64,000 nt of DNA from assembly GCF_033439725.1 (NCBI RefSeq), contig NW_026944387.1, positions 1,612,001-1,676,000 on the forward strand. Reading direction: 5' to 3'. A program made the translations under genes and the position numbers. Each line of letters begins with the position of its first letter. Position 1 is the stretch's first letter. The notes under the pieces were generated by a model that worked only from the letters and a program-made list of their open reading frames with translations, made no database searches and was not told where the DNA came from. Of the stretch, positions 22,177 to 33,500 are shown in pieces. This DNA is from Neurospora tetraspora. Lineage: Eukaryota > Ascomycota > Sordariomycetes > Sordariales > Sordariaceae.

Positions 22177-23870
22177 TATCCTGTGATAGTGACATTCGCT
22201 AACTTTTTTATCGAACCCTTTAGTTTCAAATAAATATTATATCCCCGTCCGGTCTCGTTGGGAGGAATTATTCGACTTGGCCTGGAGTTGATGGTGATGC
22301 ACGAGGGAAGGGCTGGAAATTTTGCCGGGCTCGCGGGAATACCATGTTTTTATTCGGAACCGATCATGGCTCTTTTGGTAAAGGTTTCTATGCATATAGT
22401 ATCTGAGGAGACCAAGATCATTTCCGGTATGGGAGGTAACGGTCTGGTCAAGGTGTACTTTTCTGTACTTATCACGAGTTACGAGACTAAATGCATATTA
22501 GGGATGGGTCGTGGGGAATGACTGGGCTCGGTTACAAGTGTAGACCACTCTTTCACCTCCCTTTCTTCACAAATCGGTAGTAAGGAACTTTTTAAGATTT
22601 TCAAGTAAGAATAGTGCATAGCGTTTTCGGATCAAATTCCTGGTGACATCATTGTCGGAGGAGGACAGCAGGGCCCTGTGCGATCGTCAAGTGCCGAAGG
22701 GGGCGATTGGCATGCATGAGGCCAGGAACAATTTGCATGTGAAGGCGGCCGCGGTATCATGACGAGATGATGGGGTGCTAAATGCTTCTTTGCAGTGCTA
22801 GACCGCCCCGACGCCCCGCTTGAAGCCGCCATAGCTCGGCGGCCTTCAGGCCCCACTACTTGAGATCTTAACTCACGTGGAATCAGACACAGTGACAAGA
22901 AGACAATTGCAGCTTGCCAACCCAACTAAAGAGTTGTCTGTCCACTTTCATGATCCGCTTTCCTCCTGTCGCTCTTGGTTGTTCCTGTTTACGCCTCTTT
23001 ATTTCCTCAACATTCTACTATATTGAATTCAGTCCTCTCCACGTGCGCATCTCCGCAGCTTCTAGCGCCGACTCCATTGATCTGACCGCAAACCGCAAAA
23101 AACAACACTTACAAGCCTGGGGAAGAAGGTCGGGGCGCACATATTCGCGGCCTATGACGTTGGGCTAAGACTCGAAGGAGCCATTCATGGGCGCGTGCTA
23201 CCTCTACCGTTGGGCTTGCGTGCGGAGAGTGAACCGTACACAAACGACCACTATCACCATCAGTTCCAGCCATCATCATCGTCATCGTCATCCTTCTTCT
23301 TTTACCTCCTCCTCCTCCTCCTCCACCTGCGGCTGCTCCTGATTAATGGCTGCATTCGTGAGTTCTGCCCTTTTCTTACATACCTGAATACTACTCCTAC
23401 GGGCTCTTTGCTTCGTCCCCTTATCCCTATCTTATCTACCTTCTCTGTGCCACCATCACCACCTACTATACGGCGTAGGTTGCGCCAGACAAACATCTTC
23501 CCGACGACGGGATAGTCGCCATCTGTCCTGTTGAAGATCGATCCGCCATCCCCAAACATTACTAGGCAACCTGCCTGCCAGGTCCCCCTGGCCAGCGATC
23601 CCCTTCAAATAGAAAGGTCTGTCGGCGATCCCCGCTGCCGCCGAATCAGCACCAAGAGCTCTTAATCCAGCCCGTCATCATCATCAGCACCACAACCACA
23701 GCCATCGTCATCCTTCCATCTAGGCTACAATCCAAGGCGACACAGCATCCACACTCCGACCATGCTGCGCCGCTCCTCTTCATGCATCACCATTCCAGCT
23801 AGGGATAGCTAGACAGAACAAGACTGACAGTTCCCTCCAAAACATACAGGATCCTCCCTGGCTTTCGCAC
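22177..23870. other. Intergenic DNA and 5-prime leader of the peroxin gene
   Basis: No supported gene between 22177 and about 23150. From 23150 to 23870 the plus strand is pyrimidine- and CAT-rich with CTCCTC runs, as expected of a long fungal leader. A GTGAGT at about 23356 and an acceptor ACATACAG at about 23849, just before the start codon, could frame one or more 5-prime UTR introns (inference). Confidence 0.5.
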
Positions 23871-26595
23871 ATGTCCGCCCCTCAACCCCAGCGCAGCGGC
23901 GATGCGCTGAACTCTCACCCATCCACCCCTTCGAACCAGCCGAAAGGCATCATATACTCGAACGATGGCGCCGCGAGCAGTCCGAACCCGACCCATGCCT
24001 CCTTTTCGCCCGCCACCCTGAGCTCGACCGCACCCAGCGCAACCTCCGCCGCCAAGAGGAGGAGCACTATCCTCGTACACCAAAAGTCGCCGCTCCTCCT
24101 CGCGACACCACCCCAGATTACACGCGCTTTGGCTTACAGCCATCCGTTCCTCCTGCCCTTGAATAAGCTTGCCGGTCTGATAACATGGACGACTCGCGAT
24201 CCGTGGGAGAGCTTCCTGATGGTCGCCGTCTTTTGGGCTGCGGTCCTATATGGTGACATCATTGTGCGTGTCGCTGGGCCCGTCGTGCTTGTACTGATCC
24301 TGATCGGAGGCATGTACGGCAGGCGCTATAGCCCGCTGAGCAGCAGTGGTTGGACCGAGCCAGGCGTGGCGGCTGGAGACATGGCGGCGCTAGCTGGGGC
24401 AGATGGAAAAGGGAGTGTTAGGGGCAAGAAGGCTCCCAAGAGTAAGAACCTTTCGGTCGACGGGCTTCCGGACAACAAGAATGGCAAGGCCAATGGCGGG
24501 CTCAGTGGTGGCGTGGGCGCGGGCGCTGGAGGAGGCGGACACCTGAGGAACCAAGGGTCGGTATCCGAAGTGACCAACACGCGACACCAGAAGACGTTGG
24601 ACGAGATTGTCGAGACACTTAAGGAGTTCACGGCGCGCTGCAACATTCTCCTGGAACCCATGCTGGAACTTACGGATTTCCTTAGCACTCAACGAACACC
24701 TACATCGGCCACTACGAAACCCGCGCTGACGACACTCTTCATCCGAATCCTTCTCTGTACCCCGTTCTGGTTCGCCCTGACGCTACCACCCTTCCGTCTG
24801 ATCACTACTCGCCGGGTTATCATGATCTTCGGTACTCTCATCCTAACGTGGCATTCCCGTATCATGCGGGTATCTCGCGCCATTCTGTGGCGCAGCGCTT
24901 CCATTCGCAGGTTTTTGGAATTGGTTACTGGCTTGCAGTTCGAAAAGCCCGTCAAGGTGTCTGTTGCCGAAAAGAATGGGGTTGCCTCATCCGCAGCATC
25001 CACTGCTAGCGGCAGTTCAGCGAACAAGAAGACCTTTGCCAACACCAAGAGTTCAAAGGCGTACAACTCGCAGGAGTCGGAGCTTACCAAGGCCCTTCGG
25101 CGTGCCCGCGGCGGACACGATACAGGCGTGCGTTTTACATTCATCATCTACGAGAACCAGCGTCGGTGGGTCGGTCTGGGATGGACTACTAGTTTGTTTG
25201 CGTATGAAAGGCCAGCATGGACCGACGAACATAACAATGCAGTTCCACCGCGAGACCAGTTTGAGTTACCGGAGGTCGAGGATGGTAGCAACATGCGCTG
25301 GCGCTGGGTCGAGGGATCGAGGTGGCGGGTCGATGGAGTACCCGACGAGGCTGTTATGCCTGGAGAAGATGCGGATGGAAAGGAGTGGGATTATGACAGC
25401 CCTGGAGGACGTATGGGCTGGGTTTATTATGACAACAAGGTTTGTTCTTTTCGTTTTGGGGGATATTTGTACGAAGATGGAGAGAAACTGGGACATCGGG
25501 CTAACCAAGGCGTAGTGGCAAAATGGCCGCCGAGGACAAGATGGCTGGGGCCGCTGGACAAGAAGGAGAAAGTGGTACCGCGATGCCGAGCTTGTGGAAG
25601 CAGACGATGCCCTTATCGAAGAATTGGCAGAGGATGCGATGGTCGATCAACAGGGGAATAACCTTACTGTGGACGGATCCGCCAACGGCAACTCCAGTAC
25701 CGATTCAGTTACACCAACCGCAACCCCGGCGCCCGGACCTGGGATAGGTGCCCGGGCACAACCCCGATCGTTGCTCTCGGATCAACTAGCCGCTTCGGGC
25801 GAGATCGCTTCACCATCTACCACCGTCCCTAGAAAGGCGTCGATAAAGCTGAAGAAAACACCCGAAAGCGCGGCCGACAGCCTAGCAAGGATACAAGCGC
25901 AGGATATGACGAAAAGCAGGATGGATATGAAGGATAAACTTCGAAAAGACAAAGACGCAGAAACAGAAGGAGGAGACGATGCCGATTCGGTGGTTTCCGC
26001 GTCAAGTACTAGTAGGTCCCACAGATTCTCTAGTGCTTTATTCGGTAAGTCGCCGACCAGCGGTGCTTCCAGCGCTGTTACCATCCGGGGTGGTGGTGGC
26101 GGTTCTTCTTCCAGAGGACAGCAAAGACGAAACTTCACCGACTCTACCACTTCCGCCGCCACCACCGGCAGCCCGTCAGCAAGTTCCTCCGGTGGCGGCG
26201 GCGGTTATGCAGGTGGTGGTCGCGGACAAAGCCCCAGTACCACGCCCTCCCCCTTCTCCCACTCTTTATCCGTTCCAAGTCAGAGTCAGAGTCGTAGTAG
26301 CAGCACCAGTCGAAAACCGATTTCAAATAACAGTGGTAATAACAATTTTTACGCGAGGAGTAGGAGGTCGAGTCACAGCAACACCGTAATAAGCAATACG
26401 GCAGCAACAACAACAACAACAACGGCAAGAGGATCATCACCAACGCCGCAATCCATCCTGATGGCGGCAAAGACCAACGAGGAGGATGAGGTGGCGTCGT
26501 CGTTTGGCACGCAAACCAGGTTGGCGTTGCAGGATGCTGGGAAAGATGCAGGTAGTTGGGGGTTTGGTGATGAGGTTAGGATGGGGTTGGAGTGA
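23871..26595 (+). CDS. PEX23/PEX24-family peroxin with dysferlin domain
   Basis: Exons 23871-25439 and 25516-26595 (76-bp intron, GTTTGT...TAG) encode 882 residues. The splice restores the dysferlin C-terminal motif by joining GWVYYDNK to WQNGRRGQDGWGRW. After a Ser/Pro-rich N-terminus come two hydrophobic segments near residues 115-149, then a second hydrophobic hairpin near 285-330, matching the Pex24p-type membrane region. The dysferlin part starts near 420 with ENQRRWVGLGW. The C-terminal third is Ser/Gly/Asn-rich and probably disordered. Family knowledge: the Pex23/24/28-32 proteins are ER and peroxisome membrane proteins that control peroxisome number, size and ER contact. Which member this is cannot be told from sequence alone. 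The ORF of exon 1 continues open through the intron for 74 codons, so intron retention would give a protein without the C-terminus. Confidence 0.9.
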
Positions 26596-28184
26596 TGATG
26601 ATGATGATGACAGATATACCTACTGCTATATACATATCGGGATTACGAAGGAAATGGATGGCCTAGGCTAGACTATTGGAGACGGGATACCCAGGGACGG
26701 GACGGGACGGGGATTGGATGGGACTGGGAGACTGGATGGATGGGATGTACATGTCTCTTAAGGACGAGAACAGATCGAACACAAAGAAGATTGAACAAGG
26801 TTGGATGGATTGTTTAGTTTCCGCTGTGGCTTGAACACTTTCTTAACCGGAGATTTCATTTTTACTCCGCTCAGCATGGTGGCCGCATCTCGGTCATCCC
26901 CCGTTGATGGCACTGCCGGAGCGGTTGTCAGTTGAATCCATCACCAATTCTTGGCATGTCTTGGCATTTGTATAAAACCAAAACCCAACTCAGTCACTTC
27001 TCAATTGCAACAGGAAAGCTCCTGTTCTTTGCCGCCTAAACGCATAATCAGTTCTCATAACTGTTCCGAAGTTACTGTCATGCATTTCTCAACTCATCAA
27101 AGAGCGTATCGTGGTCTAATCGACGAGTGTCTTCCCAGCCGAAATCTGAGAGCATCGATACCTACCTAGAAACGCCTTCGCCGGTCGCCTCGCCTGGTGA
27201 GGCTTCGGATTTATCTACTACTGGCTTCACTGTTTCTGCTTTCGGATTTTATTCTCACTCTCGTTTCTTGCGCTTGTTTTTTTTTTCTACCACTATTCAT
27301 TGAACGTCCGACCGGAAAAGCCGAGTTGCTCGCTCCCCTATCGCTGTCGACGATTTGTTCTACCCGGAGTGGTGACGAGACTGAAACTCGCTTGGTCACC
27401 GACCGGCCTAGTCTGTAGCATTTCTCCCGTAACCAGAAAGACAGATGATATAAAATCATTCCTCACACACTTGAACTACTTACAAAGAACAAACAAACCA
27501 TTCGTTATCTCGATCGGCAAATGCACACAGTGGCATCAGGCTTTTTCGTTAGTGTTCTAAACAACCGTAAAAGCTCATGATAGGTGCTACCTCTGGATAT
27601 TGACCAAGTCCATATCGCTGTATAAATTTTCCACTGGAAATAAACCTTGCGCTGATGACCTATGAAAATGAAGCGAGTGAAACAAACTAGGTAGTATTGG
27701 ACTGTACATTGTGTACAGGTAAAAAGCATAACGATGCCCAAACAGTGTGTGTATGCTAACTAACCCCGACCGACATGCAACTTGACGGACACGGACTGGA
27801 TGGACAAAGCAAAAGAAAAGATAAGGTGATGATGACAAAAGGAGAGGAAAAGCATAAATGGAAAAAAAGAAAAATACCAGAAATAGATTGGCGGGGGTTG
27901 CCCCTTCCCACTTCCGATGTTAATTAGTGAGCCAGAACACAATTTACTGCGCCTACGGCAGCGCTTGCACCGAACACACATCCATCGCAGAATACCGCGA
28001 CAACAAGCAACCAACCAAACCAACCTTCCTTCAACCGCATCTTCTCCTCAGTCAATAACAACTCAAAATACTAGACAACAAGTAAATGAAAACATTACAA
28101 AAATAGATTGAGGAACGAAACACGCCATGCAAAATTGAATAAAATAATCAGGCAAAAAAAGTCAAAAAAAGGGTCAAAAAGTTG
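26596..28184. other. 3-prime flank and intergenic DNA
   Basis: Starts with a short GATGAT microsatellite right after the peroxin stop (about 26592-26612), then GGGAC/GGATGG-rich DNA to 26750. The rest, to the tRNA, shows only short unsupported ORFs. The last 100 bases are A-rich, including the tRNA terminator. Confidence 0.5.
28154..28180 (-). terminator. RNA polymerase III terminator of tRNA-Pro
   Basis: On the minus strand the DNA just after the tRNA has T5 (28180-28176), then T7 (28170-28164) and T7 (28160-28154). Runs of T on the non-template strand are the usual pol III stop signal. Confidence 0.85.
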
Positions 28185-28284
28185 GGGCTCAACCGGGATT
28201 TGAACCCGGGACCTCGCACATTCATGGGATACCATGAGGGTGATTTAACCCGAAGCGCGAATCATACCACTAGACCATTGAGCC
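28185..28284 (-). tRNA. tRNA-Pro (anticodon CGG) with intron
   Basis: The acceptor stem is GGCTCAA with TTGAGCC. The D-arm is GGTCTAGTGGTATGAT and the T-arm is CCCGGGTTCAAATCCCGG. The anticodon loop TTCGGG(T) gives anticodon CGG (28252-28250), so it reads CCG proline codons. A 28-base intron, 28248-28221, follows the base after the anticodon, the canonical position for eukaryotic nuclear tRNA introns. Without it the molecule is 72 bases and the anticodon stem CGCGC/GTGCG pairs with one G-T. The intron itself can fold as TCATGG/CCATGA. No CCA is encoded, as expected for a eukaryote. The gene stands alone, without other tRNAs nearby. Confidence 0.95.
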
Positions 28285-29274
28285 AATTGCTTGGTTTGCT
28301 TGTTGTTGAGAATCAGGGCTGAACCTTGTTCTTTTATTGTGCGTAGTGAGTGGTGTGCTGGGGGTACCCAAGTACAGTACGAGCACCCAAGTTGTAAAGC
28401 AAGGGGCGGCGTGCGATTGGCGCGGACCGCAACAAAACTCGCGATGATGGACTCTTGTAGTGCAGATTCGTATGGCGTTTGTTGCTTTGAGGAAACCATC
28501 CATTTCGTCTTGTTTCAATCGATCTGGCGACTTTTTATCTGGAATTGTGTTTGTGTGCACGATTGAGTTTACGACTTACAGTGCGTTTGTCGCGCCTTCG
28601 GTAGTTACTTCAACTTAGGACGATGGCTCGCGCCGACGGATTGACGCCGCCCGGATATGGTAAGATGTGAGAACCAACTGAGGACAAAGCAACAACATTT
28701 TAGCTAACGCTCATGTCTTCCATTACCGCCTTTTATTTTAGAGGCAATGAATTCTAGAAGTGGTTCATCCGTTTCTTTGTTTCAGTCGGAGTGCCGCATC
28801 TTTACAGATCCCATTTCTTCGGTGTGCACCCTTTGATGACTGATAGCTGATGGCCTCCTGAACAAGATGTGACAATGACCGGTCTCAGGGTCGGTCGTTC
28901 CATTGTTCTTGTTCTCTGCCCCTCCCACAAGCTCCGGAATACCGTCATGCAACTCGCAGGCCTGTTGTCCCCAAGCTGCTGCATTGCACATTTCACTTTG
29001 TAGTCACCTGCATATTGATCGAGTCCTGTTCTGCGGGATAGATACCTCTACCGAACACACCTTGCCTGGCCGAGATTCCATCACAACCACTCGCCAATTT
29101 GTCCTCACCACCCCTCAAGTCACTTCGCCCTCAGACATCACCGTATCCCAGGATACCTGTGCCGTGCATACTTGCCCGGTCGAGAATCACCATCAACCAT
29201 CACAAACCATCCATCCACCACCTGTCCTCACCACCTCCCAAGTCACTTCGCACTCAGATCCGACATCTCCCAAC
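28285..29274. other. Intergenic DNA with a degenerate leader duplication
   Basis: Between the tRNA and the next gene no ORF is supported. The last 220 bases contain two related copies of an approximately 85-95 bp segment (about 29060-29141 and 29169-29262) that share CTTGCC/CGGTCGAGA, TGTCCTCACCACC and CAAGTCACTTCGC blocks. They probably lie in the 5-prime leader of the following gene. The frame upstream of 29275 is open but starts at ATG 28903 only by including this repeated leader. Confidence 0.5.
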
Positions 29275-30984
29275 ATGCCACCAAAACCAAAACGCTCCTC
29301 TACCCCCAAGACCAAAATCAAAATCAACACCCCTCGTACCTCTCCTACCCCTCGAACCACCAACAAGACCACTACCACATTCCCCAAGACCATCACCATG
29401 AAGAAAGCACCAACCCCCAAAAGAAAAGCTATCAGGCACCACGCCTGTCGCCTCATCCCGTCATGCAAGCAAGGCCACGGCGGCCCAGCAAAGATCATCC
29501 TGCCCATCGGCAAGTACTTCGTCAGCGAGGAAGCACTTGAGCACGATTTGGGTGCTCTCAAGCGGGGCGCTATCTACCCGAACGAAAGCGAGTTCTACAA
29601 GCGCGTGAAGGCTTGGTATAAAGCCGAGGTTGATCGGTTGCTGCACCGACAGCGGGTTGAGAGTGAGGTGAGTGCTGACTGAAGGCGGCAGTGATCACGG
29701 ACATGACTGACTGACGATTGTCGAAAACAGGAAAAGAAAGAGAAAGAGGAGAAGGAACTTGATAAGATCATGATCAGGCCGACGGCGATGACAAAGCCAG
29801 GGGCCACCAAGCGCAAACTTGCCGCCACCTCTGACTCCAACGACATGGAGTTGTCTGACGACCGCTCAACGTCCGACTCTGCTGACAGCCCTTCGGACTC
29901 GGAGTACTCCGACTTCCAAAACAAGCCTCCCCGGAAGCCAAGGGCTTCAAGGGCTAACACACCAATCCGCAAGAACCCTGAAATGCTCCAAACACCATCC
30001 CCATCCCCGGATAAGCCAACGCCAACACGCGTTCAACCCACCAGAGCAGCCAAGCGCAAAGCGGAGACCCCGTCGCTACCACCGACACCGCCCAAAACCC
30101 CGAGCCCCAAACGTCGGAAAGTCACCCTGATCATCAAACGCCCAAATCAGGAGCCGAAAGCGGAGCAACCTGAAAATAACCCCGAAGAAACAAAAGGCGA
30201 CTATAGCCTGTCGAAGCTGGACTTCAAGGAGTCTCAACCCAGCTACGCTGACCGAGGTGAGATGGCCGACGGCCTGGATGTAGCTTACTTCATGATGTCG
30301 GTCGAAAAAGCCGTAGAGGGCGCCATCAACGAATTAGTAGCCGCTCGTCTGGGAAACGGTGTCCTTTCACTATCTTCCCCGAGAGAAAGCAACAAAGGGA
30401 TTCGCGCAAGGTGGAGAAGGTTTGGGAGCATTAGCCATGCCGGAGGCCAAGGCCGAATTGCGCAAGAAAGTAAGAACGAGGAGGACGAGGTGTTTGAACC
30501 GGCGGGTGATGCAGTGCCGGGGGAGGACTGGCGGCCGCCGCAGCCTCCACGTTCTGCACCTGCCACTCTTGAGTTGGGGAAGGGAGGGAAGAAGGGTGTG
30601 AAGATGCAGAAAGGGCTGGAGCTCAGAATCTCATCCAAGGAAGGAACGCCGGCTCCGGAAGCGGTGATGGAACCTAGTCCTACCCTTGGTCGGTGGCAGC
30701 TTGCGGATAGGAGAGCTAGTGGTTCTTCTGGATCAGGTGGTTATGAGCGATCGAAGGCTGGGGATGTGGCGAAGTTGAAAGTCGAGGTCGACTCGGAGGC
30801 AGTAGCGGCGGAGAAAGAGTCTGCTCCTGGGTCAGGAGGAGGTGTCATGGTCGAATCGCCAGTCGAGGAATCGAACAAAAGGTCGGTGCAGGTATCTGGG
30901 TTGAAATTCGACGTGGAGCTGCGTACGCTTGAAGTTGGACAAGATGGCGAAGGAAGAAAGGACATATGGTTCCATTTGCTGTGA
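29275..30984 (+). CDS. Basic, Pro/Lys-rich hypothetical protein, probably nuclear
   Basis: Exon 1 is 29275-29667. A 63-bp intron (GTGAGT ... CAG, 29668-29730) leads to exon 2, 29731-30984, giving 548 residues. The start at MPPKPKRSST was preferred over an upstream in-frame ATG at 28903 because the intervening sequence looks like duplicated leader. Residues about 1-55 are Thr/Lys/Pro-rich. Residues 60-130 form the most structured part (IILPIGKYFVSEEALEHDLG ... KRVKAWYKAEVDRLL). Then come acidic Ser/Asp tracts and basic clusters AKRKAE and SPKRRK that would serve as nuclear localisation signals. The C-terminus ends in a hydrophobic beta-like stretch (VSGLKFDVELRTLEV). No named domain recognised. 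The gene converges on the next one with 48 bp between stop codons. Confidence 0.7.
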
Positions 30985-31032
30985 TTGGAACAGTGTCGGA
31001 GAAACCACCCCCCAGCACAACTTCCGGACCCA

Positions 31033-31799
31033 TCACTTGCCGCTCTTACTAGAACCGACAAGAAGCATAGCAATTCCAAGAGGTATCGGTAGCGGGAACG
31101 GCAACGGGTTGGCGGGGCTTGTCATCATGGCAATCGAAAATGTTTGATTCATCTGCGTCTTGGTTGCGGCTTCATCAGGCCGTGCTGGCTTGTTGTTCGG
31201 ACTTGGGCCGGATTGGGGAGACCGAGTGTTATTAGCTGACCGATTATTTGCTGCTGGCCGCCGAGGAGCCGATCTAGTGTTTGGGGGCGATCTCTGATCT
31301 GATGGCCCCCGAGGAGCTGATCTGGGGTTGCTCGGGGGCGATCTCTGATTCGAGGGTCGACGTGGTGCTGATCTAGCATCTGGAGTTGTTCTCTGAGCAG
31401 AGGATGCAGGTCTGTTGAAGGACGATGGTGTTCGTTGCTGTGGTGTTTGCTGAACTCGTGGATCCGTCCTCCAGTCATCCCGGCACTCCGGTGTTGACTG
31501 CTGATACTGGCTAGGTCGTCGTCCGTTATCTCGTGGATCTGTCCTCCAATCATCCCGGCGTTCCGGTGTAGACTGTTGATATTGGCTACGTCGCCGTCTG
31601 TTATTGCGGGATGGTGTACGAGGAAATTCCTGGGCACCACTGCTGCTATCGGGGCGCGGACATGTTGAATTGGACCTGCGTGGTGCGGAAGACATGGCTG
31701 TAGATAATTGCTTTTGACCAGAATATTTTGCTTGCTTCGGGATATTATGTACGATGACTTACTTTGGCTCCTTTTGTTACCGCCATTCGGCCAGTTCAT
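31033..31799 (-). CDS. Arg/Ser/Pro-rich repeat protein, two exons
   Basis: Exon 1 (31799-31763, MNWPNGGNKRSQ) and exon 2 (31697-31033) join through a 65-bp GTAAGT...CAG intron to 233 residues. Alternatively the ATG at 31695 gives 220 residues. The protein is highly charged and disordered. A QYQQSTPE(R/C)RDDWRTDPR unit occurs twice, and SAPRRPSNQRSPP-like units three times. The last 30 residues are hydrophobic and Pro-rich. No family is recognised; arginine/serine-rich disordered proteins often bind RNA or other proteins (inference). It runs tail to tail with the gene ending at 30984, so transcripts probably overlap in their 3-prime UTRs. Confidence 0.5.
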
Positions 31800-33500
31800 A
31801 TAGGAGAGACAAATGTGACTGAGTCGTAACGTCGAGAACGGGCATGAGTCGATAGTGACGAAGCGGAACTCGAAGTGTTTCAAGATGCCGAGCTCGGCCT
31901 AGAAACGTACGACAAGGAGAGATCAGCTTCCCAGAAACCCGAATACCTACCAGTGTGATATCCCTCTATCAGATGGTTTCCGGGCGCTTGGACAACATCT
32001 CAAACGAGCGTCATTTGATGAAGTCGTGGTGCCATATCAAAGGCCTAGCTCTGCCAACCCAACAACGGTCCCATGCTGCCCCTTGTAGAGCCTCGCTACC
32101 AGCCGGGAGGTCTCATCCTGTACCTTACGGCCTCATTGAACCATGGGCATTGGCAGTGTGCACTTCGGGTTGATAACATCACGACACTCGTGACTCGGTG
32201 CGACAATCGTGGTTTGCTGCTGGCGGCGGACATGCTAGTCGTGCCTAGAAGTAGGTGAATAATACCCTTCCATGGCAAACAATGACAAAGGAGGATACCG
32301 GACCTCCCTCGGATGCAAACATGAAGAAGACATGGGAGAGCTGTCATCCATCAGATATGGAACTGTCAACTGACAGAGCGAGGTTGGAACTCTCGAGTGA
32401 AACCTGGAATGGATTGCTCGAGTTGATACGCGGCAGGCAGTTACCGCCCGGTCTAAGTTGACGTTATCTTATCGGTGCTGCCCGTGCGTCTCAGCGCCTG
32501 TGTCTTACTGTTAAGGATGCAACACTGATGCTGACTTTGAAGCTAGAGACTCTGCTGATGCACTAACAAAGCTACATCAATTAATGACTTTAGTCTTTCG
32601 GGCAGGCATCTCCCTCTGAAAACATGGAGAATCGGCAGGTGCGGGGAGTTGCTCGGTCGATACCTCCTGCCGCCGACGGAAGTGAAGTCATTGTCCCGAT
32701 GAAGTCGGGTGTCAGCGTCATCATCGGCAGGACTCAATGAGCACGCAGCTCACATTCATGTAAGAACATGCACACATCGTTTATATCTGGTTTGTGGTAC
32801 CTTGACCGTGATACCAAATCAACGCCGATGGGTGGGGGTCACTCATTTGAGCAACCAGAACAATGCAGCCGGCACAGATATCGCAAGTGTTGTAGCGCTG
32901 ACACTAACACAAAGCGCCGGAGGTGTGCAACTTCAACTTCGCCTTTCTCGTCATCAATCGGGTACAGCAAACATCATCTCGAACGAACGATGGAAGACCC
33001 TTAGAAATTGATCTGCAGGGTCTGAGACATCACATGAACAATGTAACCATTCACGCTTTGAAAACCAACGATCTCTATCGTCATCGCATTACACGTTACG
33101 ACGAGGGTATTTCGCCGCCTGTGACAATGGGCTGGGCGGTTGGTTGCCAAGTGTTTGGCCCAGAACGCCGCACAAAAGACGCAGCGAACACATCCACTGT
33201 TAATGCAGCCGGCACAAATATCGCAAACCCGTGCGGGCGGGCATCCCCGATAGGCTTGGATCGTCGCTAACATGCGTGGAAGGTAACAGACAGTCACAGT
33301 CACAGTTTCGAACGGTACGGTACAGGTAGGAAGGAATCTGTTTGTGTATTTAAACTCACGGGACCCCTCACATCTTTTCCAATTCATTCCTCATCATCAA
33401 CGAACATCACAACAAAAGACAACATCATCAGTCTTTCAACCCTCAACCAACAAACCAACACCAACCTAACCCAAATCACCAAACAACCACTTCTATCAAA
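31800..33500. other. Intergenic DNA with a 25-bp direct repeat; metallothionein promoter at the right end
   Basis: No supported gene. Two 25-bp direct repeats with one mismatch lie at 32862-32886 and 33202-33226. Read on the minus strand both encode CDICAGCI. A minus-strand ORF (33387-33001) around the second copy is Cys-rich but lacks an obvious start or splice context. Bases 33290-33500 are the probable metallothionein promoter and leader. Confidence 0.45.
33347..33354 (+). promoter_or_regulatory. TATA-like box of the metallothionein gene
   Basis: TATTTAAA lies about 150 bp before the metallothionein start codon, followed by a CA-rich leader (ACAACATCATC, AACCAACAAACC). Spacing and composition fit a strong inducible fungal promoter; copper control is known for this gene family but no metal element is claimed here. 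Confidence 0.5.
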
